From Prosapia bicincta (Eukaryota > Arthropoda > Insecta > Hemiptera > Cercopidae), in contig JBAIZL010000002.1 of NCBI GenBank assembly GCA_036971475.1, positions 173,426,524-173,490,523 of the forward strand: a stretch of 64,000 nt of DNA, written 5' to 3'. A program made the position numbers and the translations under genes. Within the stretch, counting starts at the first letter, position 1. Each line of letters starts with the position of its first letter. The notes beneath the pieces were generated by a model. It worked only from the letters and a program-made list of their open reading frames with translations, had not been told where the DNA came from and did not search any database. This document shows, one piece after another, positions 39,031-53,729 of the stretch.

Positions 39031-40500
39031 ACGATGACCAATGAGCTTATATTTGCATATAGATTTGATCATACAATTTGAGATAGAAACGCTTTTATTA
39101 TTGCAGAGACAATTGTTAGTATTACTTTTATTACAGCTGCACATACAAATGCATTGATGCTAATAGAAAATAACACTTTAAGGATACGATGACCAATGAG
39201 CTTATATTTGCATATAGATTTGATCATACAATTTGAGATAGGAACGCTATTATTATTGCAGAGACAATTGTTAGTATGACTTTTGTTACAGCTGCACATA
39301 CAAATGCATTGATGGTAATAGAAACTAACTCCTTAAGGATACAATGACCAATAGGCTTATATTTGCATATAGATTTGATCATACAATTTGAGATAGAAAT
39401 GCTTTTGTTATTGCAGAGACAATTGTTAGTATGACTTTTATTACAGCTGCACATACAAATGCATTGATGCTAATAGAAACTAACACTTTAAGGATACGAT
39501 GACCAATGAGCTTATATTTGCATATAGATTTGATCATACAATTTGAGATAGGAACGCTATTATTATTGCGGAGACAATTGTTAGTATGACTTTTATTACA
39601 GCTGCACATACAAATGCATTGATGCTAATAGAAACTAACACTTTAAGGATACGATGACCAATGAGCTTATATTTGTATATAGATTTGATCATACAATTTG
39701 AGATAGAAAAGCTTGTATTATTGCAGAGACAATAGTTAGTATGACTTTTATTACAGCTGCACATACAAATGCATTGATGCTAATAGAAACTAACACTTTA
39801 AGGATACGATGATAAATGAGCTTATATTTGCATATAGATTTGATCATACAATTTGAGATAGAAATGCTTTTATTATTGTAAGGACAATTGTTAGAATGAC
39901 ATTTATTACAGCTGCACATACAAATGCATTTATGCTAATAGAAACTAACACTTTAAGCATACGATGACCAATGAGCTTATATTTGCATATAGATTTGATC
40001 ATACAATTTGAGATAGAAATGCTTTTATTATTGCAGATACAAATGTTAGTATGACTTTTATTACAGCTGCACATACAAATACATTGATGCTAATAGAAAC
40101 TAACACTTTAAGGATACGATGACCAATGAGCTTATATTTGCATATAGATATGATCATACAATTTAAGATAGAAATGCTTTTATTATTGCAGAGACAATTG
40201 TTAGTATGACTTTTATTACAGCTGCTCATCGAAATGCGGTGAAGCTATTAGAAACTAACACTTTAAGGATACGATGACCAATGAGCTTGTATTTGCATAT
40301 AGATTTGATCATACAATTTGAGATAGGAATGCTATTATTATTGCAAAACAATTGTTAGTATGACTTTTATTACAGCTGCTCATCGAAATGCGGTGAAGCT
40401 AATAGAAATTATCACTTTAAGGATACGATGACCAATGCGCCTATATTTGCATATAGATTTGATCATACAATTTAAGATAGGAACGCTATTATTATTGCAA
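38604..40500 (+). repeat. About 1.9-kb block repeated at 46,194-48,100 (7,590 bp)
   Basis: The order of about 12 monomers here is found again 7,590 bp downstream (49 monomers less five bases). Shared markers run TTTTTTTATTGC, GAGGCTA, TTAGTAAGAC, GCTAGTAGAAAC, AGAAAATAACAC, CCAATAGGCTT, TTGCGGAGAC, AAAAGCTTGTATTATTGC with AATAGTTAG, GATGATAAATGAG, TTGTAAGGAC with TTAGAATGAC, GCAGATACAAATG with AATACATTG, TAGATATGATC, and the 1-bp deletion GCAAAACAATTG (40,346 and 47,936). The match ends near 40,560, where ACGCTTTAAGG faces ACTTAAAGATACGG. About 43,561-44,640 is an intermediate third copy of the first part. Confidence 0.78.
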
Positions 40501-42785
40501 AGGCAATTGTTAGTATGACTTTTATTACAGCTGCTCATCCAAATGCGGTGAAGCTAATAGAAACTAACGCTTTAAGGATACGATGACCAATGAGCTTATT
40601 TTTGCATATAGATTTGATCATACAATTTAAGACAGAAATGCTTTTATTATTGCAGAGACAATTGTTAGTATGACTTTTATTACAGCTGCTCATCGAAATG
40701 CGGTGAAGCTATTAGAAACTAACACTTTAAGGATACGATGAGCAATGAGCTTGTATTTGCATATAGATTTGTTCATACAATTTGAGATAGGAACGCTATT
40801 ATTATTGCAAAGGCAATTGTTAGTATGACTTTTATTACAGCTGCTCATCCAAATGCGGTGAAGCTAATAGAAACTAACACTTTAAGGATACGATGACCAA
40901 TGAGCTTATATTTGCATATAAATTTGATCATACAATTTGAGATAGGAACGCTATTATTATTGCAAAGACAATTGTTAGTATGACTTTTATTACAGCTGCT
41001 CATCCAAATGCATTGATGCTAATAGAAACTAACACTTTAAGGATACGATGACCAATGAGCTTATATTTGCATATAGATTTGATCATTCAATTTGAGATAG
41101 AAATGCTTTTATTATTGCAGAGACAATTGTTAGTATGACTTTTATTACAGCTGCACATACAAATGCATTGATGCTAATAGAAACTAACACTTTAAGGATA
41201 CGATGACCAATGAGCTTATATTTGCATATAGATTTCATCATAGAATTTAAGATAGAAATGCTTTTATAATTGCCGAGACAATTGTTAGTATGACTTTTAT
41301 TACAGCTGCTCATCGAAATGCGGTGAAGCTAATAGAAACTAACACTCTAAGGATACGATAACCAAAGAGTTTATATTTGCATATAGATTTGATCATACAA
41401 TTTAAGATAAAAATGCTTTTATTATTGCCGAGACAATTGTTAGTATGACTTTTATTACAGCTGCACATACAAATGCATTGATGCTAATAGAAACTAACAC
41501 TTTAAGGATACGATGACCAATGAGCTTATATTTGCATATAGGTTTGATCATACAATTTGAGATAGAAATGCTTTTATTATTGCAGAGACAATTGTTAGTA
41601 TGACTTTTATTACAGCTGCTCACCTTAATGCCGTGAAGCTAATAGAAACTAACACTTTAAGGATACAATGACCAATGAGCTTATATTTGCATATAGATTT
41701 GATCATACAATTTGAGATAGAAATGCTTTTAATATTGCCGAGACAATTGTTAGAATGACTTTTATTACAGCTGCACATACAAATGCATTGATGCTAATAG
41801 AAACTAACACTTTAAGCATACGATGACCAATGAGCTTATATTTGCATATAGATTTGATCATACAATTTGAGATAGAAATGCTTTTATTATTGTAAGGACA
41901 ATTGTTAGAATGACTTTTATTACAGCTGCACATTCAAATGCATTGATGCTAATAGAAACTAACACTTTAAGCATACGATGACCAATGAGCTTATATTTGC
42001 ATATAGACTTGATCATACAATTTGAGATAGAAATGCTTTTATTATTGCAAGGACAATTGTTAGTATGACATTTATTACAGCTGCACATACAAATGCATTG
42101 ATGCTAATAGAAACTAACACTTCAAGCATACGATGACCAATGAGCTTATATTTGCATATAGATTTGATCATACAATTTGAGATAGAAATGCTTTTATTAT
42201 TGCAGATACAAATGTTAGTATGACTTTTATTACAGCTGCACATACAAATACATTGATGCTAATAGAAACTAACACTTTAAGGATACGATGACCAATGAGC
42301 TTATATTTGCATATAGATATGATCATACAATTTAAGATAGAAAGGCTTTTATTATTGCAGAGACAATTGTTAGTATGACTTTTATTACAGCTGCTCATCG
42401 AAATGCGGTGAAGCTATTAGAAACTAACACTTTAAGGATACGATGACCAATGAGTTGTATTTGCATATAGATTTGATCATACAATTTGAGATAGGAATGC
42501 TATTATTATTGCAAAGACAATTGTTAGTATGACTTTTATTACAGCTGCTCATCGAAATGCGGTGAAGGTAATAGAAATTATCACTTTAAGGATACGATGA
42601 CCAATGAGCTTATATTTGCATATAGATTTGATCATACAATTTTAGATAGGAACGCTATTATTATTGCAAAGGCAATTGTTAGTATGACTTTTATTACAGC
42701 TGCTCATCCAAATGCGGTGCAGCTAATAGAAACTAACACATAAAGATACGGTGACCAATGAGCTTATATTTGCATATAGATTTGA

Positions 42786-45700
42786 TCATACAATTTGAGA
42801 TAGGAACGCTATTATTATTGCAAAGACAATTGTTAGTATGACTTTTATTACAGCTGCACATACAAATGCATTGATGCTAATAGAAACTAACGCTTTAAGG
42901 ATACGATGACCAATGAGCTTATTTTTGCTAATAGATTTGATCATACAATTTAAGACAGAAATTCTTTTATTATTGCAGAGACAATTGTTAGTATGACTTT
43001 TATTACAGCTGCTCATCGAAATGCGGTGAAGGTATTAGAAACTAACACTTTAAGGATACGATGACCAATGAGCTTGTATTTGCATATAGATTTGTTCATA
43101 CAATTTGAGATAGGAACGCTATTATTATTGCAAAGGCAATTGTTAGTATGACTTTTATTACAGCTGCTCATCCAAATGCGGTGAAGCTAATAGAAACTAA
43201 CACTTTAAGGATACGATGACCAATGAGCTTATATTTGCATATAGATTTGATCATTCAATTTGAGATAGAAATGCTTTTATTATTGCAGAGACAATTGTTA
43301 GTATGACTTTTATTACAGCTGCACATACAAATGCATTGATGCTAATAGAAACTAACACTTTAAGAATACGATGACCAATGAGCTTATATATGCATATAGA
43401 TTTCATCATAGAATTTAAGATAGAAATGGTTTTATAATTGCCGAGACAATTGTTAGTATGACTTTTATTACAGCTGCTCATCGAAAAGCGGTGAAGCTAA
43501 TAGAAATTAACACTTTAAGGATACGATGACCAATGAGTTTATATTTGCACATAGATTTGATCATACAATTTGAGATAGAAATGCTTTTTTTATTGCAGAG
43601 ACAATTGTTAGTATGACTTTTATTACAGCTGCACATACAAATGCATTGAGGCTAATAGAAACTAACACTTTAAGGATACGATGACCAATGAGCTTATATT
43701 TGCATATAGATTTGATCATACAATTTGAGATAGGAACGCTATTATTATTGCAGAGACAATTGTTAGTAAGACTTTTATTACAGCTGCACATACAAATGCA
43801 TTGATGCTAATAGAAACTAACACTTTAAGTATACGATGACCAATGAGCTTATATTTGCATATAGATTTGATCATACAATTTGAGATAGGAACGCTATTAT
43901 TATTGCAGAGACAATTGTTAGTATGACTTTTGTTACAGCTGCACATACAAATGCATTGATGCTAGTAGAAACTAGCACTTTAAGGATACGATGACCAATG
44001 AGCTTATATTTGCATATAGATTTGATCATACAATTTGAGATAGAAACGCTTTTATTATTGCAGAGACAATTGTTAGTATTACTTTTATTACAGCTGCACA
44101 TACAAATGCATTGATGCTAATAGAAAATAACACTTTAAGGATACGATGACCAATGAGCTTATATTTGCATATAGATTTGATCATACAATTTGAGATAGGA
44201 ACGCTATTATTATTGCAGAGACAATTGTTAGTATGACTTTTGTTACAGCTGCACATACAAATGCATTGATGGTAATAGAAACTATCTCTTTAAGGATACG
44301 ATGACCAATAGGCTTATATTTGCATATAGATTTGATCATACAATTTGAGATAGAAATGCTTTTGTTATTGCAGAGACAATTGTTAGTATGACTTTTATTA
44401 CAGCTGCACATACAAATGCATTGATGCTAATAGAAACTAACACTTTAAGGATACGATGACCAATGAGCTTATATTTGCATATAGATTTGATCAAACAATT
44501 TGAGATAGGAACGCTATTATTATTGCGGAGACAATTGTTAGTATGACTTTTATTACAGCTGCACATACAAATGCATTGATGCTAATAGAAACTAACACTT
44601 TAAGGATACGATGACCAATGAGCTTATATTTGTATATAGATTTGATCATACAATTTGAGATAGAAAAGCTTGTATTATTGCAGAGACAATAGTTAGTATG
44701 ACTTTTATTACAGCTGCACATACAAATGCATTGATGCTAATAGAAACTAACACTTTAAGGATACGATGATAAATGAGCTTATATTTGCATATAGATTTGA
44801 TCATACAAATTGAGATAGAAATGCTTTTATTATTGCAGAGACAATTGTTAGTATGACTTTTATTACAGCTGCACATACAAATGCATTGATGCTAATAGAA
44901 ACTAACGCTTTAAGGATACGATGACCAATGAGCTTATTTTTGCATATAGATTTGATCATACAATTTAAGACAGAAATGCTTTTATTATTGCAGAGACAAT
45001 TGTTAGTATGACTTTTATTACAGCTGCTCATCGAAATGCGGTGAAGCTATTAGAAACTAACACTTTAAGGATACGATGACCAATGAGTTGTATTTGCATA
45101 TAGATTTGATCATACAATTTGAGATAGGAATGCTATTATTATTGCAAAGACAATTGTTAGTATGACTTTTATTACAGCTGCTCATCGAAATGCGGTGCAG
45201 CTAATAGAAACTAACACATAAAGATACGGTGACCAATGAGCTTATATTTGCATATAGATTTGATCATACAATTTGAGATAGGAACGCTATTATTATTGCA
45301 AAGACAATTGTTAGTATGACTTTTATTACAGCTGCACATACAAATGCATTGATGCTAATAGAAACTAAAGCTTTAAGGATACGATGACCAATGAGCTTAT
45401 TTTTGCTAATAGATTTGATCATACAATTTAAGACAGAAATTCTTTTATTATTGCAGAGACAATTGTTAGTATGACTTTTATTACAGCTGCTCATCGAAAT
45501 GCGGTGAAGGTATTAGAAACTAACACTTTAAGGATACGATGACCAATGAGCTTGTATTTGCATATAGATTTGTTCATACAATTTGAGATAGGAACGCTAT
45601 TATTATTGCAAAGGCAATTGTTAGTATGACTTTTATTACAGCTGCTCATCCAAATGCGGTGAAGCTAATAGAAACTAACACTTTAAGGATACGATGACCA

Positions 45701-47273
45701 ATGAGCTTATATTTGCATATAGATTTGATCATTCAATTTGAGATAGAAATGCTTTTATTATTGCAGAGACAATTGTTAGTATGACTTTTATTACAGCTGC
45801 ACATACAAATGCATTGATGCTAATAGAAACTAACACTTTAAGAATACGATGACCAATGAGCTTATATATGCATATAGATTTCATCATAGAATTTAAGATA
45901 GAAATGGTTTTATAATTGCCGAGACAATTGTTAGTATGACTTTTATTACAGCTGCTCATCGAAATGCGGTGAAGCTAATAGAAACTAACACTCTAAGGAT
46001 ACGATAACCAAAGAGTTTATATTTGCATATAGATTTGATCATACAATTTAAGATAGAAATGCTTTTATTATTGCCGAGACAATTGTTAGTATGACTTTTA
46101 TTACAGCTGCTCATCGAAATGCGGTGAAGCTAATAGAAATTAACACTTTAAGGATACGATGACCAATGAGTTTATATTTGCATATAGATTTGATCATACA
46201 ATTTGAGATAGAAATGCTTTTTTTATTGCAGAGACAATTGTTAGTATGACTTTTATTACAGCTGCACATACAAATGCATTGAGGCTAATAGAAACTAACA
46301 CTTTAAGGATACGATGACCAATGAGCTTATATTTGCATATAGATTTGATCATACAATTTGAGATAGGAACGCTATTATTATTGCAGAGACAATTGTTAGT
46401 AAGACTTTTATTACAGCTGCACATACAAATGCATTGATGCTAATAGAGACTAACACTTTAAGTATACGATGACCAATGAGCTTATATTTGCATATAGATT
46501 TGATCATACAATTTGAGATAGGAACGCTATTATTATTGCAGAGACAATTGTTAGTATGACTTTTGTTACAGCTGCACATACAAATGCATTGATGCTAGTA
46601 GAAACTAGCACTTTAAGGATACGATGACCAATGAGCTTATATTTGCATATAGATTTGATCATACAATTTGAGATAGAAACGCTTTTATTATTGCAGAGAC
46701 AATTGTTAGTATTACTTTTATTACAGCTGCACATACAAATGCATTGATGCTAATAGAAAATAACACTTTAAGGATACGATGACCAATGAGCTTATATTTG
46801 CATATAGATTTGATCATACAATTTGAGATAGGAACGCTATTATTATTGCAGAGACAATTGTTAGTATGACTTTTGTTACAGCTGCACATACAAATGCATT
46901 GATGGTAATAGAAACTATCTCTTTAAGGATACGATGACCAATAGGCTTATATTTGCATATAGATTTGATCATACAATTTGAGATAGAAATGCTTTTGTTA
47001 TTGCAGAGACAATTGTTAGTATGACTTTTATTACAGCTGCACATACAAATGCATTGATGCTAATAGAAACTAACACTTTAAGGATACGATGACCAATGAG
47101 CTTATATTTGCATATAGATTTGATCATACAATTTGAGATAGGAACGCTATTATTATTGCGGAGACAATTGTTAGTATGACTTTTATTACAGCTGCACATA
47201 CAAATGCATTGATGCTAATAGAAACTAACACTTTAAGGATACGATGACCAATGAGCTTATATTTGTATATAGA
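42786..47273 (+). repeat. 16/17-monomer unit with a single-monomer slip
   Basis: About 42,786-43,481 matches 45,264-45,959 at 2,478 bp (16 monomers less two bases), with CTTATTTTTGCTAATAG, AATTCTTTTATT, GAAGGTATTAG and AATGGTTTTATAATTGCC in order. From 43,561 the match to 46,194 onward is at 2,633 bp (17 monomers less two bases) and continues to about 44,640/47,273. The extra monomer in the second copy lies at about 45,990-46,145 and is of the GATAACCAAAGAGTTTATAT kind. The first copy has instead GCGGTGAAG followed directly by GAAATTAACAC near 43,500. This is a visible one-repeat exchange. Confidence 0.75.
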
Positions 47274-48206
47274 TTTGATCATACAATTTGAGATAGAAAA
47301 GCTTGTATTATTGCAGAGACAATAGTTAGTATGACTTTTATTACAGCTGCACATACAAATGCATTGATGCTAATAGAAACTAACACTTTAAGGATACGAT
47401 GATAAATGAGCTTATATTTGCATATAGATTTGATCATACAATTTGAGATAGAAATGCTTTTATTATTGTAAGGACAATTGTTAGAATGACATTTATTACA
47501 GCTGCACATACAAATGCATTGATGCTAATAGAAACTAACACTTTAAGCATACGATGACCAATGAGCTTATATTTGCATATAGATTTGATCATACAATTTG
47601 AGATAGAAATGCTTTTATTATTGCAGATACAAATGTTAGTATGACTTTTATTACAGCTGCACATACAAATACATTGATGCTAATAGAAACTAACACTTTA
47701 AGGATACGATGACCAATGAGCTTATATTTGCATATAGATATGATCATACAATTTAAGTTAGAAATGCTTTTATTATTGCAGATACAATTGTTAGTATGAC
47801 TATTATTACAGCTGCTCATCGAAATGCGGTGAAGCTATTAGAAACTAACACTTTAAGGATACGATGACCAATGAGCTTGTATTTGCATATAGATTTGATC
47901 ATACAATTTGAGATAGGAATGCTATTATTATTGCAAAACAATTGTTAGTATGACTTTTATTACAGCTGCTCATCGAAATGCGGTGAAGCTAATAGAAATT
48001 ATCACTTTAAGGATACGATGACCAATGCGCTTATATTTGCATATAGATTTGATCATACAATTTAAGATAGGAACGCTATTATTATTGCAAAGGCAATTGT
48101 TAGTATGACTTTTATTACAGCTGCTCATCCAAATGCGGTGAAGCTAATAGAAACTAACACTTAAAGATACGGTGACCAATGAGCTTATATTTGCATATAG
48201 ATTTGA

Positions 48207-51200
48207 TCATACAATTTGAGATAGGAACGCTATTATTATTGCAAAGACAATTGTTAGTATGACTTTTATTACAGCTGCACATACAAATGCATTGATGCTA
48301 ATAGAAACTAACGCTTTAAGGATACGATGACCAATGAGCTTATTTTTGCATATAGATTTGATCATACAATTTAAGACAGAAATGCTTTTATTATTGCAGA
48401 GACAATTGTTAGTATGACTTTTATTACAGCTGCTCATCGAAATGCGGTGAAGCTATTAGAAACTAACACTTTAAGGATACGATGACCAATGAGCTTGTAT
48501 TTGCATATAGATTTGTTCATACAATTTGAGATAGGAACGCTATTATTATTGCAAAGACAATTGTTAGTATGACTTTTATTACAGCTGCTCATCCAAATGC
48601 ATTGATGCTAATAGAAACTAACACTTTAAGGATACGATGACCAATGAGCTTATATTTGCATATAGATTTGATCATTCAATTTGAGATAGAAATGCTTTTA
48701 TTATTGCAGAGACAATTGTTAGTATGACTTTTATTACAGCTGCACATACAAATGCATTGATGCTAATAGAAACTAACACTTTAAGGATACGATGACCAAT
48801 GAGCTTATATTTGCATATAGATTTCATCATAGAATTTAAGATAGAAATGCTTTTATAATTGCCGAGACAATTGTTAGTATGACTTTTATTACAGCTGCTC
48901 ATCGAAATGCGGTGAAGCTAATAGAAACTAACACTCTAAGGATACGATAACCAAAGAATTTATATTTGCATATAGATTTGATCATACAATTTAAGATAGA
49001 AATGCTTTTATTATTGCCGAGACAATTGTTAGTATGACTTTTATTACAGCTGCTCATCGAAATGCGGTGAAGCTAATAGAAACTAACACTTTAAGGATAC
49101 GATGACCAATTAGCTTATATTTGCATATAGATTTGATCATACAATTTGAGATAGAAATGCTTTTTTTATTGCAGAGACAATTGTTAGTATGACTTTTATT
49201 ACAGCTGCACATACAAATGCATTGAGGCTAATAGAAACTAACACTTTAAGGATACGATGACCAATGAGCTTACATTTGCATATAGATTTGATCATACAAT
49301 TTGAGATAGAAATGCTTTTATTATTGCATAGACAATTGTTAGTATGACTTTTATTACAGCTGCACATACAAATGCATTGATGCTAATAGAAACTAACACT
49401 TTAAGTATACGATGACCAATGAGCTTATATTTGCATATAGATTTGATCATACAATTTGAGATAGGAACGCTATTATTATTGCAGAGACAATTGTTAGTAT
49501 GACTTTTGTTACAGCTGCACATACAAATGCATTGATGCTAGTAGAAACTAGCACTTTAAGGATACGATGACCAATGAGCTTATATTTGCATATAGATTTG
49601 ATCATACAATTTGAGATAGAAACGCTTTTATTATTGCAGAGACAATTGTTAGTATTACTTTTATTACAGCTGCACATACAAATGCATTGATGGTAATAGA
49701 AACTAACACTTTAAGGATACGATGACCAATGAGCTTATATTTGCATATAGATTTGATCATACAATTTGAGATAGGAACGCTATTATTATTGCGGAGACAA
49801 TTGTTAGTATGACTTTTATTACAGCTGCACATACAAATGCATTGATGCTAATAGAAACTAACACTTTAAGGATACGATGACCAATGAGCTTATATTTGTA
49901 TATAGATTTGATCATACAATTTGAGATAGAAAAGCTTGTATTATTGCAGAGACAATAGTTAGTATGACTTTTATTACAGCTGCACATACAAATGCATTGA
50001 TGCTAATAGAAACTAACACTTTAAGGATACGATGATAAATGAGCTTATATTTGCATATAGATTTGATCATACAATTTGAGATAGAAATGCTTTTATTATT
50101 GTAAGGACAATTGTTAGAATGACATTTATTACAGCTGCACATACAAATGCATTGATGCTAATAGAAACTAACACTTTAAGCATACGATGACCAATGAGCT
50201 TGTATTTGCATATAGATTTCATCATACAATGTGAGATAGGAATGCTATTATTATTGCAAAACAATTGTTAGTATGACTTTTATTACAGCTGCTCATCGAA
50301 ATGCGGTGAAGCTAATAGAAATTATCACTTTAAGGATACGATGACCAATGCGCTTATATTTGCATATAGATTTGATCATACAATTTAAGATAGGAACGCT
50401 ATTATTATTGCAAAGGCAATTGTTAGTATGACTTTTATTACAGCTGCTCATCCAAATGCGGTGAAGCTAATAGAAACTAACACTTAAAGATACGGTGACC
50501 AATGAGCTTATATTTGCATATAGATTTGATCATACAATTTGAGATAGGAACGCTATTATTATTGCAAAGACAATTGTTAGTATGACTTTTATTACAGCTG
50601 CACATACAAATGCATTGATGCTAATAGAAACTAACGCTTTAAGGATACGATGACCAATGAGCTTATTTTTGCATATAGATTTGATCATACAATTTAAGAC
50701 AGAAATGCTTTTATTATTGCAGAGACAATTGTTAGTATGACTTTTATTACAGCTGCTCATCGAAATGCGGTGAAGCTATTAGAAACTAACACTTTAAGGA
50801 TACGATGACCAATGAGCTTGTATTTGCATATAGATTTGTTCATACAATTTGAGATAGGAACGCTATTATTATTGCAAAGACAATTGTTAGTATGACTTTT
50901 ATTACAGCTGCACATACAAATGCATTGATGCTAATAGAAACTAACACTTTAAGGATACGATGACCAATGAGCTTATATTTGCATATAGATTTCATCATAG
51001 AATTTAAGATAGAAATGCTTTTATAATTGCCGAGACAATTGTTAGTATGACTTTTATTACAGCTGCTCATCGAAATGCGGTGAAGCTAATAGAAACTAAC
51101 ACTCTAAGGATACGATAACCAAAGAGTTTATATTTGCATATAGATTTGATCATACAATTTAAGATAGAAATCCTTTTATTATTGCCGAGACAATTGTTAG

Positions 51201-53706
51201 TATGACTTTTATTACAGCTGCTCATCGAAATGCGGTGAAGCTAATAGAAACTAACACTTTAAGGATACGATGACCAATTAGCTTATATTTGCATATACAT
51301 TTGATCATACAATATGAGATAGAAATGCTTTTTTTATTGCAGAGACAATTGTTAGTATGACTTTTATTACAGCTGCACATACAAATGCATTGAGGCTAAT
51401 AGAAACTAACACTTTAAGGATACGATGACCAATGAGCTTACATTTGCATATAGATTTGATCATACAATTTGAGATAGAAATGCTTTTATTATTGCATAGA
51501 CAATTGTTAGTATGACTTTTATTACAGCTGCACATACAAATGCATTGATGCTAATAGAAACTAACACTTTAAGCATACGATGACCAATGAGCTTATATTT
51601 GCGTATAGATTTGATCATACAATTTGAGATAGAAATGCTTTTATTATTGCAGATACAATTGTTAGTATGACTTTTATTACAGCTGCACATAGAAATGCAT
51701 TGATGCTAATAGAAACTAACACTTTAAGGATACGATGACCAATGAGCTTATATTTGCATATAGATTTGATCATACAATTTGAGATAGAAACGCTTTTATT
51801 ATTGCAGAGGCAATTGTTAGTATTACTTTTATTACAGCGGCACATACAAATGCATTGATGCTAATAGAAACTAACACTTTAAGCATACGATGACCAATGA
51901 GCTTATATTTGCATATAGATTTGATCATTCAATTTGAGATAGAAATGCTTTTATTATTGCAGAGACAATTGTTAGTATGATTTTTATTTCAGCTGCACAT
52001 ACAAATGCATTGATGCTAATAGAAACTAACACTTTAAGGATACGATGACCAATGAGCTTATATTTGCATATAGATTTGATCATACAATTTGAGATAGGAA
52101 CGCTATTATTATTGCAGAAACAATTTGTTAGTATGATTTTTATTACAGCTGCACATACAAATGCATTGATGCTAATAGAAACTAACACTTTAAGGATACG
52201 ATGACCAATGAGCTTATATTTGCATATAGATTTGATCATACAATTTAAGATAGAAATGCTTTTATTATTGCAGAGACCATTGTTAGTATGACTTTTATTA
52301 CAGTTGCTCATCGAAATGCGGTGAAGCTATTAGAAACTAACACTTTAAGGATACGATGACCAATGAGCTTGTATTTGCATATAGATTTGATCATACAATT
52401 TGAGATAGGAACGCTATTATTATTGCAAAGACAATTGTTAGTATGACTTTTATTACAGCTGCTCATCGAAATGCGGTGAAGCTAATAGAAATTATCACTT
52501 TAAGGATACGATGACCAATGAGCTTATATTTGCATATAGATTTGATCATACAATTTAAGATAGGAACGCTATTATTATTACAAAGGCAATTGTTAGTATG
52601 AATTTTATTACAGCTGCACATACAAATGCATTGATGCTAATAGAAACTAACGCTTTAAGGATACGATGACCAATGAGCTTATTTTGGCATATAGATTTGA
52701 TCATACAATTTAAGACAGAAATGCTTTTATTATTGCAGAGACAATTGATAGTATGACTTTTATTACAGCTGCTCATCGAAATGCGGTGAAGCTATTAGAA
52801 ACTAACACTTTAAGGATACGATGACCAATGAGCTTGTATTTGCATATAGATTAGTTCATACAATTTGAGATAGGAACGCTATTATTTATGCAAAGACAAT
52901 TGTTAGTATGAATTTTATTACAGCTGCTCATCCAAATGCATTGATGCTAATAGAAACTAACACTTTAAGGATACGATGACCAATGAGCTTATATTTGCAT
53001 ATAGATTTGATCATTCAATTTGAGATAGAAATGCTTTTATTATTGCAGAGACAATTGTTAGTATGACTTTTATTACAGCTGCACATACAAATGCATTGAT
53101 GCTAATAGAAACTAACACTTTAAGGATACGATGACCAATGAGCTTATATTTGCATATAGATTTCATCATAGAATTTAAGATAGAAATGCTTTTATAATTG
53201 CCGAGACAATTGTTAGTTTGACTTTTATTACAGCTGCTCATCGAAATGCGGTGAAGCTAATAGAAACTAACACTCTAAGGATACGATAACCAAAGAGTTT
53301 ATATTTGCATATAGATTTGATCATACAATTTAAGATAGAAATGCTTTTATTATTGCCGAGACAATTGTTAGTATGACTTTTATTACAGCTGCTCATCGAA
53401 ATGCGGTGAAGCTAATAGAAACTAACACTTTAAGGATACGATGACCAATGAGCTTATATTTGCATATAGATTTGATCATACAATTTGAGATAGAAATGCT
53501 TTTTTTATTGCAGAGACAATTGTTAGTATGACTTTTATTACAGCTGCACATACAAATGCATTGAGGCTAATAGAAACTAACACTTTAAGGATACGATGAC
53601 CAATGAGCTTACATTTGCATATAGATTTGATCATACAATTTGAGATAGAAATGCTTTTATTATTGCATAGACAATTGTTAGTATGACTTTTATTACAGCT
53701 GCACAT
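48207..53706 (+). repeat. 14-monomer higher-order unit, three partial tandem copies
   Basis: Landmark monomers recur at about 2,170 bp: 48,672, 50,840 and 53,011 (with TTTCATCATAGAATTTAAG and TTTATAATTGCC); 49,137, 51,305 and 53,476 (with CTTACATTTGC, GCTTTTTTTATTGC and GAGGCTA); and the GCATAGACAATTG form. Between 48,207 and 50,530 the spacing is instead 2,323 bp, so one monomer is absent after 50,760 in the second copy. Copies differ internally: 49.4-50.2 kb carries AAAAGCTTGTATT and GATGATAAATG monomers, whereas 51.5-52.3 kb carries GCAGATACAATTG and TTTTTATTTCAGC monomers. Confidence 0.75.
51925..52311 (-). repeat. 156-bp monomer with 1-bp insertion; fuses two chance reading frames
   Basis: At about 52,117-52,130 the sequence reads GAAACAATTTGTTAG where other copies have one T fewer. 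The monomer is therefore 156 bp, a multiple of three, so the minus-strand reading frame of one monomer stays in phase into the next. The result is an open frame of 128 codons, the longest in the window, instead of the usual 73-76. The related copies at 54,122 and 56,303 lack the insertion and keep short frames. The frame shows no sign of being a gene: it is two satellite translations joined end to end. The insertion occurs once. Confidence 0.8.
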
Positions 53707-53729
53707 ACAAATGCATTGATGCTAATAGA

